A DNA stretch of 64,000 nucleotides. Source: Herbidospora galbida. GTDB taxonomy: Bacteria; Actinomycetota; Actinomycetes; Streptosporangiales; Streptosporangiaceae. The position numbers and the translations under genes are program-made. The notes under the pieces are model-generated. The model was not told the DNA's origin. It did not search any database and saw only the letters and a program-made list of their open reading frames with translations. The stretch is from assembly GCF_005233835.1 (NCBI RefSeq), contig NZ_SZQA01000001.1, forward strand, positions 186,001 through 250,000. The letters are read 5' to 3'. Shown piece after piece: positions 1 to 7,014 of the stretch; position 1 is the stretch's first letter; each line of letters starts with the position of its first letter.

Positions 1-2
1 AG

Positions 3-158
3 GAGGCGGGCCAGCTCGCCGCCGACGCCGACCTCGACCTGGTCCTCGACGTGCTCTACGCCCCGCTGTTCCAGCGCTGGCTCCACCGCAGCGGCCCCCT
101 GACCGCCGCGTATGCGGATTCACTCGTGGACGCGACTCTCAGGGCCTTCCGTCCCTGA
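3..158 (+). CDS. TetR-family regulator, C-terminal end only
   Basis: The window opens inside a reading frame that ends with TGA at 156-158. The visible 51 residues, containing DLVLDVLYAPLFQRW and ending in DATLRAF, look like the last helices of a TetR/AcrR ligand-binding domain (the TetR_C_11-like type, where this segment builds the dimer interface). The DNA-binding half lies outside the window, so ligand and targets cannot be judged. Codon use is normal for the region and nothing suggests that this end is broken. Confidence 0.7.
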   Translation, partial: EAGQLAADADLDLVLDVLYAPLFQRWLHRSGPLTAAYADSLVDATLRAFRP

Positions 159-159
159 A

Positions 160-797
160 TCCACGACCAGGGAGCTCGGACTCGATCGGCAACCTCACCA
201 CCCTCACCACGCTGACCCTGTCCGGCAATCCGTTGGTGAGCCCGCCCGCAGAAGTGGTGGCGGCGGGGACTGTGGCGGCGCTGGGCTTCCTGTGGGCGTT
301 GCGGCGCGGGGGTGTGGAGCGGCAGCGGTCGTCGAAGATGCTGGTCGTGGGCGAGGCCGCGGTGGGGAAGACGTCGGTGGCCAAGGCGTTGTGCCGGCTG
401 CCCTACCATCGCGACGAGCCGCAGACCCACGGGGTCCACCTGGACCTGCTGGAGCTCGCCCACCCCGAGGATGCCGAGGCCACCATGCGGTTGAACGTGT
501 GGGACTTCGGCGGGTAGCTGGAATACCGTGAAGTCGGGCTGGCCCGCCGCTACCCGCGCATCGCCGCCTTCGCCCGGGTGCGGAACCTGATCACCGAGCA
601 GGCCACCGGGTTGCCGTTGATGGGCCAGCGCTGGCCGGGCACCACCAGGCCGACCGGTTGATGGCCGGCAGCGGCCTGACCGAGGAGGACGAGCGGGCGC
701 TGCTTCGGGCGAGCCCGGCGTCGAACTGCCGGCCCTTGAGCACGCCCAGGCCGACATCCTCCGAACCACGGCCATCGACGAGAGTGCCCCGAGATGA
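160..797 (+). pseudogene. Decayed LRR / Roc-GTPase-like gene
   Basis: A first piece reads as one leucine-rich-repeat turn (LTTLTTLTLSGNPL), a hydrophobic stretch, then a small GTPase P-loop GEAAVGKTSVAKAL and a NVWDFGG switch motif like that of Roc/ROCO proteins. A TAG follows directly at 515-517. Later pieces in other frames still read like protein (RYPRIAAFARVRNLITEQ; GLTEEDERALLRAS; VELPALEHAQADILRTTA) and end with a TGA at 795-797. At least one nonsense and two frame changes make this a dead gene. Intact relatives are long eukaryote-like STAND/ROCO signalling proteins. Confidence 0.6.
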
Positions 798-832
798 GCA
801 CCGACAATCCTGGGCCCGGCGACGACGCGGGG

Positions 833-2449
833 TCAGCCGAGTTCCGCGGGTAGGTCACGCGAGTTGACCTTCGCGACGATCAGAGCGGGCGCGTTGGACG
901 CCTTCGCCGTGGCGAGCGCCTGGTCGAGGGCCGCCGCAGTGGTGACGGACTGGGCGGACTGCACGCCGAGCCCGTTGGCGAACTTGACGAAGTCCCAGCG
1001 GTTGAGGACGACGTACGGCTTCGGCTGGGTGGCGGGATCGCTGAAGTAGTCGGCGTCGAGCAGGAACTGCTCGAAGGCGTAGATGCCGTTGTCGATCACG
1101 ACCACGACCGGGTTGCGTGCGTAGCGGACCATGGTGGACAGCGCTTGGGCGGTCATGTGGAAGCCACCGTCGCCGCAGATGACCAGCGGGCGGCGGGTCG
1201 AGCCGAACGACGCCCCGACCGCCGCGGCCACCGAGTGTCCGATCGAGGCCCACACGGCCCCGCACAGGAAGCCGTCGCGGCCCTTGATCGGCAGGTTGGC
1301 GGCTGAATGGATGCCGAGGAAGGTGTCGGGAATCACCAGCCAGGACGGGTCCAGCGCGGCGCCGATGCGCTCGAACACCTGGCGATAGGTCAGCGGGCCC
1401 ACGGCTGTGGGCGTGACCGGGTCGACGGCGGCCGGTACCGGTCGCGGCGCCGCCTTCGCGGCCTCGGTGACGAGTGCGGTGACCAGGGTGTCGAGCTGCG
1501 CGCTCTGCTTGGCGGCATTCTTGATCTTCACCTTGCCGTCGTAGGCGGTGATGATGCGGTTCGTGCCGGTGCGGATGAGCGTGGCGTAGCTGCTCGGGAA
1601 CACGCAGCCGAGCATCACGAGCAGGTCGGCCTGCGCGATGGCGTTCACGGCGGGCAGCGAGTGCGGCGGGGCGTAGACGCCGACCCAGCCGTCGCCCTGC
1701 TCGGGCAACACTCCCTTGGCCGGCAACTGGACCGACCAGCGCACACCGAGCCTGGCGATCAGGTCGGCGACCTTGTCGGCGAGCCCGTGGCGCTGGATCT
1801 CGATGCCGACCAGGACCAGCGGCGACGTCGCGGCGCGCACCAGGCCGACGATCGTGCCGGCGAGTTGCTCCTCGCTGCCCACCGGCGGCTCGGTGACCGG
1901 CAGGGACCCGGAAGGGGCCGGGCAGGGCGCCGTCCAGATGTCCCTGTTGATCTCGATGTAGACCGGCCGCTTGCGCTGGACGGCGGTGGCGATCGCGGCG
2001 TCGACCACGCCCGGCACCGCGGCGGCCGTTCCGGCGCGCGTCGCGCTCGCGGTGACCAGCCTGTACGTGCTCAGGTCGTGGTCGGGCTGCCCGGTCGAGT
2101 GCGAGAACAGGACGTCGAAGTCCCTGAGGTTGGCGAGGTTGGCCGCGTTGGGGCCGCCGTTGACGATGACGACCGGGCTGCGCTCGACGAAGGCGCCGGC
2201 GATGGCGTTGACCATGCTGAGCGTGCCCGCGCCGTTGGCGACCGCGACCACGCCGAGACCCTTGGTCCGGGCGTAGCCGTCAGCCGCGTAGCCGGCCTCG
2301 AGGTCGCTCGCGGTGACGATCGGCTTGACGCCGTTTCGGCCGGCCGCGTCGAACAGCCCCGCGCAGTAGGCGGCGGGCACGCCGAACAGCGTGTCGACGC
2401 GCTGCTGGGTCAGCCTCTTGAGCACGTAGTCGGCGACGGTGAAGGCCAC
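833..2449 (-). CDS. ThDP-dependent 2-keto-acid decarboxylase-like enzyme
   Basis: A 538-residue protein with the three-domain plan of the pyruvate/indolepyruvate decarboxylase branch of ThDP enzymes: Pyr domain about 1-165 with the cofactor-activating Glu51 in LEAGYAADGYAR, a central Rossmann-like domain about 190-330, and a PP domain with the ThDP/Mg motif GDGGF at 426-430 and Asn454. Family members convert 2-keto acids to aldehyde plus CO2. The HH pair usual in pyruvate decarboxylases appears as SHSTG (116-120), so one of the two histidines is missing and the substrate may be atypical. The start is GTG at 2449 with GGAG seven bases before it. It lies 39 bp downstream of, and on the same strand as, the flavin oxidase, so the two are probably one operon. 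Confidence 0.85.
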   Translation of the reverse strand: MAFTVADYVLKRLTQQRVDTLFGVPAAYCAGLFDAAGRNGVKPIVTASDLEAGYAADGYARTKGLGVVAVANGAGTLSMVNAIAGAFVERSPVVIVNGGPNAANLANLRDFDVLFSHSTGQPDHDLSTYRLVTASATRAGTAAAVPGVVDAAIATAVQRKRPVYIEINRDIWTAPCPAPSGSLPVTEPPVGSEEQLAGTIVGLVRAATSPLVLVGIEIQRHGLADKVADLIARLGVRWSVQLPAKGVLPEQGDGWVGVYAPPHSLPAVNAIAQADLLVMLGCVFPSSYATLIRTGTNRIITAYDGKVKIKNAAKQSAQLDTLVTALVTEAAKAAPRPVPAAVDPVTPTAVGPLTYRQVFERIGAALDPSWLVIPDTFLGIHSAANLPIKGRDGFLCGAVWASIGHSVAAAVGASFGSTRRPLVICGDGGFHMTAQALSTMVRYARNPVVVVIDNGIYAFEQFLLDADYFSDPATQPKPYVVLNRWDFVKFANGLGVQSAQSVTTAAALDQALATAKASNAPALIVAKVNSRDLPAELG

Positions 2450-2488
2450 GATGACGCTCCAGTGCAGGCCCGCCGCGGCGGGGATCGG

Positions 2489-3586
2489 TCAGTCGGAGAC
2501 AGAGAGCCTGGGGTCGACCAGCCGCCTGTTGCGAGGGTCATCGATGTGGTTCATGGGCATCGGCACGGGCGCCGCCTGACCGAACGCGGCGGCGATGACG
2601 TTCACCAGCTTCTTGCATTCGGCCGGGTTGAGGTCCTCGTCCTCCTTGTCCCAGTCGGTAGTGCCGCCGATGACGACGTGGTCGGAGCGCGGGAACATGT
2701 AGCCGTTGCGGCTGTAGAGGTATTGCAGGTTCGGCTGCGCCGGCAACATCGCGAGGTAGCCTCTGACCCCGACCAGCTTCGTGTCGTTCCACAGCTTCTT
2801 CGCGCCCATCCCGGTGCAGTTGACGATGATCTTTTGTGGCACCGTCGCGAAGATGTCGGCCTTGGTGGCGAAACGCTTGTCCACGAAGGTGACGCCGCGC
2901 GCCTTCAGGTCGCACTCCAGCCGCGGGAGAAAGATGGGCGGCTCGATCAGCAGCGTCTGATACAGGAATCCCGGCTGGGTGTGGTTCTGGAACGGCAGGC
3001 GGTCCAGTCGCTGGCGGGCCGGCATCAGGCAGGGCAGAAGGTTCAGCACCATGTCCAGACCGTCGGCCGGCTTGAGGCAGTAGTTGGGCCGCTCGGAGAC
3101 ACCGAAACCCTTGCCGATGCTGTCCTTGAAGGTCGTGTACGACGTCTTGATGATCGCCTTCAGGTCCTGCTCATTCATGGCGGTCTCGACGACGGACACG
3201 GCCCACTGGCCGCCGGCCTTGAACGACGTGGTGTCCACCGGCTTGCGATCCGCGAAGATCTTGACCTTGAGCCCCAGGTCGAGCAGCATCGTGGCGGCGG
3301 TCAGGCCCATGACACCGGCGCCGAGCACCGCGACCTCCGTCTGGGGCGAGACGGCAAGGAACTGGCTGACCATGTCCTTCACCTTGGCCGCACAGCCCCA
3401 GCTCAACGAGATGCCGGCGCCACCGTGGCCGTAGTTGTGCACGATGAACCGGCCGGACACCCGCTCGGAGTTCAGCCGGAAGGTTCCCTCGCGATAAGGC
3501 CGCACCCCGGTGACGCACGCCCCGGGCACGTTCGGATCGAAGGCGAAGTCGGGTGTCGGCAGATTGGTGAGCTCCCGCAGGTGCAT
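2489..3586 (-). CDS. FAD-dependent D-amino-acid-oxidase-like protein (DAO family)
   Basis: Member of the DAO superfamily, about 365 residues. A nucleotide-binding motif VLGAGVMGLTAATMLLDLG sits about 90 residues in, after a leader containing the YGHGG/SWGC segment. In this family that segment usually lies at the other end of the fold, so the order is unusual (compare peroxisomal DAO, where GHGGSG is C-terminal). The likely reaction is oxidative deamination of an amino or imino acid to a 2-keto acid with H2O2. The ATG at 3586 is preferred because AGGGGG lies eight bases upstream; a GTG at 3616 is also in frame. It is the first gene of the pair with the ThDP decarboxylase, which suggests amino acid to keto acid to aldehyde flow. 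Confidence 0.75.
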   Translation of the reverse strand: MHLRELTNLPTPDFAFDPNVPGACVTGVRPYREGTFRLNSERVSGRFIVHNYGHGGAGISLSWGCAAKVKDMVSQFLAVSPQTEVAVLGAGVMGLTAATMLLDLGLKVKIFADRKPVDTTSFKAGGQWAVSVVETAMNEQDLKAIIKTSYTTFKDSIGKGFGVSERPNYCLKPADGLDMVLNLLPCLMPARQRLDRLPFQNHTQPGFLYQTLLIEPPIFLPRLECDLKARGVTFVDKRFATKADIFATVPQKIIVNCTGMGAKKLWNDTKLVGVRGYLAMLPAQPNLQYLYSRNGYMFPRSDHVVIGGTTDWDKEDEDLNPAECKKLVNVIAAAFGQAAPVPMPMNHIDDPRNRRLVDPRLSVSD

Positions 3587-3616
3587 CGGGCCAGCCCCCT
3601 GACTGATCGTGTCCAC

Positions 3617-3961
3617 TTACGATTGGGGGCCGTCGGCACTCGTACCCGGCGTCGGCGACACCAGCCCCCGCCGCAACCAAGGCTTGACTCGGCGCAGGGC
3701 AGTTGTTTCTGCGGTTGCGCGAGGGCGGCGCATCGCGGGGACACGGTGACCGCCACTGCGACACATGGGCCCAGCACTTGAGGAAGTGCAGGCACCGCCG
3801 CTCGCACTGCTCCGACCAGTTCCGCGACGACGGTGGCAACGTACGTGCATAACGCCACGGCCCCGACCGGGATCGACGAACGCGACATCCGCCGGAGTCA
3901 GGGTGAAGAACCTCGCCAGCTCGTCCCTGTCAATCTCCGGGCACCTCGCCTTCACATTCAC
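3617..3961 (-). pseudogene. Tn3-family transposase N-terminus (DUF4158-like) remnant
   Basis: From a GTG at 3961 the reverse strand reads RDELARFFTLTPADVAFVD, which resembles the start of the DUF4158 N-terminal domain of Tn3-family transposases. Similarity then continues in another frame (VATVVAELVGAVRAAV) before it is lost. There is no room for the catalytic DDE region. It is best read as a leftover end of a transposon lying just upstream of the oxidase/decarboxylase pair. Confidence 0.45.
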
Positions 3962-4140
3962 AGGAAGACGAACGCCCAGAACGATAGGTTTTCAGAATCC
4001 CTGAAGTCTCATCCATTCCTGAACAAGCCGGAGCGCCAGTGTATAAGTCCAGTTCCTGGGGTTAGATCGGCCGAAGAGGCTCCGAGGAACTCAGGGATAT
4101 CTGGCGGCCCGTAGGGATCAGTCCAAGCACCGGCAGAAGC

Positions 4141-4560
4141 CGGTCGCGGAGCCCGACCGTGGTGTCCAGATCATGTTCCCGCTCGCGGGAACCGTGCCGC
4201 GTCCGACGACCGGATGCTGGTTACGTTCGCCGGGAACGTCCGGTTCTGGTGCCTGCTGCACGAAGTCGAGTTCCCGCTGAGCGAAAGCCGGTACCTCCAG
4301 ACGGAGTGGGCGCAGAACACCGTCCTGTTCGCGTGGATGCCGGCGCGGTCGCGCGGCCACCGTCGGAGGCGAGCAGCCGTTCTCCACGTCGGTCTCCTCC
4401 GACCAGCTCACCGAGGTCCCGGCGCCGCCGGGTCCGGGCCCACCCTGCAGGCGCCGGCCTCCAGCAGGAGCGGGCGCTGCAACGCCTCCGGCGTGGCCCC
4501 GGGGTCATACGAGCCAGCCCACCCGGGTGATCCAGGCGCCTCCCACCGGTGGACCATCGT
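4141..4560 (+). pseudogene. Unrecognised frameshifted coding remnant
   Basis: A stretch with strong GC3 codon bias reads MLVTFAGNVRFWCLLHEVEF, followed by ESRYLQTEWAQNTVLFAW, from an ATG at 4214. It then continues with equally good codon use in the next frame (EQPFSTSVSSDQLTEVPAPP). This indicates a single frameshift in a once-real gene. No family is recognised. It lies directly upstream of the cofilin-like gene on the same strand but shows no cofilin motif. Confidence 0.4.
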
Positions 4561-4643
4561 CGACCGTGGGCCACATCTTTGTGATCTTTTAGGGGCATTC
4601 GCGGGCCGTTAGCGTGGGGCAGGCCGCGCGAAGGGAGCAGCGA

Positions 4644-5741
4644 ATGTCCGGCAATCTCAGTCTCGGTTCCGAGGCGATGAACGCATACTCCAGCATGGTG
4701 GAGTATCGCGAGGCCGATTATGTGATCTTCAAGGCCGAGGGATCGGCGATCGTCCCGGAGAACTATGTGCCCGTTTCCGATTCCGGTGAATACGATCCCG
4801 ACGACCAGCCCGATCCCGATCGGTCGCCGTTCGACGAATTCCTGGCCGCACTGCCCGCCGACGAATGCCGATGGGGAATCTGCCTCGCGGACCTCGGCTC
4901 CTACGGCAGCCTCTGCAGCGACGACCCTGTTTTATATACGTGGCTGCCCGCCGCCGCCCCCGCGTCCCAGAAAGCGCTCTACGAACAGAACACGGCGGTT
5001 CTCGCGCGGGCATTCGACCTGGTGCAGATATCGCACTCGGCCGCCGACCACGCCGGCCTTTCCCACGGGGCGGTGCTGGATCGGCTGGCGGTCTCCGGTC
5101 CTCCGCGCGCGTTGCACTTTCCCGATGGGGACATCTCGTTCGGGAGGTTCGCCCCGAAGGCGGAGGAGATTGTCATGGACATCCGGCGGGACTCCGAAGC
5201 GGAGGTGATGACATTCGGGCACGCCATCTTCAAGATGAACCGGTTCTTCCTGCTGGACGTGGCGCAGACCGGCGACCCCGGCGCGCCGCACGAGGAGTTC
5301 CTCGCGGGCCTGCCCGCCGACGACTGCCGCTGGGGCGTCTACACCCTGGACATCAGCGACCTGACCGACACCCGCTCCACGTTCACCTTCTTCTTCACGT
5401 GGATTCCCCAGGACGCTCCGGAAAAGACCCGGCGCCTCTATGAAAGCGGCAGCGACGGAACCGCGATGGGCGCCTTCGAAGCCGCCGAATTCTCCCCGAC
5501 GGGGAGGTTGGCCGGCAAATTCGATCAGGCCATCGACTATTTCCTGAGCACGGTCTCCGACCATTCCGCGGTCTCCCGTGAGAACTTTCACGAAAAGGCC
5601 CGCCGCATCTTCAAGCCGACCGAAGGGGAGAAGATGGAGGACTACTGGGCGGAGAAGAAGTTCAGGGACGAGGCCAGGGCCGCGGAGCAGGAGGCCCACA
5701 TCATCGAGGGCGAGGCGGAGGAAGGCGGCCTGTACCGCTGA
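4644..5741 (+). CDS. Tandem ADF/cofilin-homology protein (twinfilin-like architecture)
   Basis: A 365-residue cytosolic protein with no signal peptide. Two consecutive ADF-H-like units are visible. Unit 1 (about 3-148) has YVIFKAEG at 26-33, LPADECRWGI at 70-79, YTWLPAAAPASQKALYE at 98-114. Unit 2 (about 162-305) has AIFKM at 194-198, LPADDCRWGV at 223-232, FTWIPQDAPEKTRRLYE at 251-267. These match, in order and spacing, the cofilin landmarks: the YVIFK strand, the LP-x(3)-CRY turn, the F-x-W-x-P-x-xAP strand and the basic long helix that contacts actin in eukaryotes. A charged helical tail (about 315-360) follows. The start is ATG 4644, with AAGGGAG seven bases upstream. No actin-like gene is visible nearby. 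Function in a bacterium is unknown; binding to an actin-like filament is inference. Confidence 0.75.
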   Translation: MSGNLSLGSEAMNAYSSMVEYREADYVIFKAEGSAIVPENYVPVSDSGEYDPDDQPDPDRSPFDEFLAALPADECRWGICLADLGSYGSLCSDDPVLYTWLPAAAPASQKALYEQNTAVLARAFDLVQISHSAADHAGLSHGAVLDRLAVSGPPRALHFPDGDISFGRFAPKAEEIVMDIRRDSEAEVMTFGHAIFKMNRFFLLDVAQTGDPGAPHEEFLAGLPADDCRWGVYTLDISDLTDTRSTFTFFFTWIPQDAPEKTRRLYESGSDGTAMGAFEAAEFSPTGRLAGKFDQAIDYFLSTVSDHSAVSRENFHEKARRIFKPTEGEKMEDYWAEKKFRDEARAAEQEAHIIEGEAEEGGLYR

Positions 5742-5791
5742 GGGCGCCCGACCCTCAAATCCTCAAAGGGCGGCTAAAAGCTCCCTTCCCG

Positions 5792-5977
5792 TTACGGCTC
5801 CGCCGGGCCGGCCCCGACCACCGCGCCCGGCCCAGGCTCGTATCCGGCGCTCACCACCCGCTCCCGGCCGCCCACTGTCACGGCCAGGTGAGACCATTGA
5901 CCGGGCAACTCGTCGTTGACGCCAGCTCCGGACAGTCGCCGCGGCAGCTGATGCGGGAGGAGCGGTCGTGTGGTCAT
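5792..5977 (-). CDS. Small ORF of unknown function, possibly a truncated gene start
   Basis: Sixty-one codons from ATG 5977, with moderate GC3 bias (MTTRPLLPHQLPRRLSGAG; SHLAVTVGGRERVVSAGYEP). No family is recognised. It diverges from a short-chain-dehydrogenase start at 6053, and the space between them holds a palindromic operator-like element. It may be the beginning of a gene cut off on its 3' side. Whether it is expressed is uncertain. Confidence 0.3.
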   Translation of the reverse strand: MTTRPLLPHQLPRRLSGAGVNDELPGQWSHLAVTVGGRERVVSAGYEPGPGAVVGAGPAEP

Positions 5978-5987
5978 CCCCACATAT

Positions 5988-6034
5988 TAGTTGCTTCACG
6001 AAGGAAGTAATGTACTTTTTTGACGAAGCAACTA
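5988..6034. promoter_or_regulatory. Operator-like inverted repeat between divergent gene starts
   Basis: TAGTTGCTTC (5988-5997) is repeated exactly inverted as GAAGCAACTA (6025-6034). Inside it, TTGCTTC-ACGAAG-GAAGTAA (5991-6010) forms a second, nearly symmetric site. Size and position suit a MarR- or TetR-type dimer controlling the divergent starts at 5977 and 6053. No such regulator gene is left nearby. Confidence 0.5.
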
Positions 6035-6052
6035 TTGCTCGGGGAGACTCCG

Positions 6053-6169
6053 ATGGGATCACTGGACGGGAAGATCGTGATCGTCGGGCCCAGCCGCCGA
6101 TGCCACGGCCCGCCCGTCCCGGTGCCCAGGCCGAACTCCAGCAGCCCGGCCGCGAACTGCTCGACACCC
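6053..6169 (+). pseudogene. Short-chain dehydrogenase start, cut off after the first strand
   Basis: ATG 6053, with GGAG eight bases upstream, begins MGSLDGKIVIV, the usual N-terminus of an SDR before the TGxxxGIG cofactor loop. The reading then fails (GPSRRCHG) and stops at 6167-6169. A different frame resumes good codon use (AELQQPGRELLDTLIGNTR, stop at 6187-6189), probably from the far end of the same or another gene, so an internal deletion is likely. Confidence 0.4.
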
Positions 6170-6289
6170 TGATCGGAAACACCCGATGAGCTCTCCGCAC
6201 CGCCCGCTCAGCGCGTTCATCCCCTACACCTCCGCCAAATTCGCCGCACGATGGCGGACGAGCCGTGCCGCAAACCGCGGACGGCGCCC

Positions 6290-6515
6290 GCCCGCTGGCC
6301 GCCGGCTTGTTGACGGGCGGCCACTACGTTGTCACGCACGATCTTCGTCGTTGGGTGATCGGTTCCTAGGATGCGTTCACAGTCGGCCAGGGTCTGCTCA
6401 TACAAGGGGACGGCCCGGCCCAGATCACCGGCCTCCCGGTAGGCGTAGGCGAGGTTGTTGCGGAATTGCAGGGCGTCGGGGTGGTCACCGCCCAGCACCC
6501 GCACGATCAGGGTGT
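6290..6515 (-). pseudogene. Tetratricopeptide-repeat (kinesin-light-chain type) remnant
   Basis: The reverse strand encodes a good TPR pair: VLGGDHPDALQFRNNLAYAY, then REAGDLGRAVPLYEQTL and ILGTDHPTTKIVRDNV. This repeat type ends NB-ARC/TPR STAND proteins of actinomycetes. No P-loop region or start is visible around it, so only the C-terminal repeats survive. Confidence 0.6.
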
Positions 6516-6696
6516 GGGGCCTGGCCATGCCGTCCGATCCATATGCCACGATCTGCGCACTGCCCGGGCGGGCATTCACCGTCGAAGAATGGGCGCAGTA
6601 CCTACCGGGCCAGGATCCACAGGACACCTGTCCCCGACCGGCTGGGTCAGTGTCCGGGGCCGCCGGGCAGATGTAGCGGCTCGATACCGGCACGGG

Positions 6697-7014
6697 TCAC
6701 ATCTCCAGTACGAGTTGGTCGTCGGCGTCCACGCGGACCGGGTAGACCGTGAGCGGCGGCTGCCCGGTGGTGGAGCACCCGGTGCTGAGGTCGAAGGTGT
6801 GCTGGTGCAGCGGGCAGACGACGAGCCGCCGGTCGACCAGCCCGTCGGCGAGCGGGCCGCCGGCGTGCGGGCACACGGCGGACACCGCGCGGACACCGCC
6901 GCCGCGGAGCCGGAAGACGGCGATCATGAGGTCCCCCACGGCGTACGCCCGGCCCTCGCCGACCGGGATGTCGTCCAGCGGCCCGAGCCGGTGCCCGGTC
7001 GTCATGCCGGCCAT
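6697..7014 (-). CDS. nirD: Nitrite reductase small subunit, Rieske type
   Basis: A 105-residue protein that would pass or hold electrons for the assimilatory nitrite reductase encoded just upstream. It has a complete Rieske [2Fe-2S] signature, CPHAGGPL and CPLHQHTFD, with both Cys-His pairs. Many actinobacterial and enterobacterial NirD proteins have lost these ligands, so this is a cluster-bearing version. The start codon overlaps the NirB stop by one base (TGATG), which implies translational coupling. It is the last gene of the operon. Confidence 0.85.
   Translation of the reverse strand: MAGMTTGHRLGPLDDIPVGEGRAYAVGDLMIAVFRLRGGGVRAVSAVCPHAGGPLADGLVDRRLVVCPLHQHTFDLSTGCSTTGQPPLTVYPVRVDADDQLVLEM

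Noticed and set aside
1307-3781. An 824-codon open frame on the + strand
   Set aside because: It lies antisense to the ThDP enzyme and the flavin oxidase. It is Gly/Asp/Arg/Val-rich, without domains. Long antisense frames are usual opposite GC3-biased genes.
4141-4560. A third cofilin-like unit upstream of the tandem ADF gene
   Set aside because: The piece FAGNVRFWCLLHEVEF has neither the LP-x(3)-CRW nor the W-x-P-x-xAP motif; it was left as an unidentified remnant.
4579-4615. Promoter TTGTGA ... TAGCGT before the ADF gene
   Set aside because: The spacing is 25 bp, and with TTTTAG instead the -35 is poor; not convincing without transcript data.
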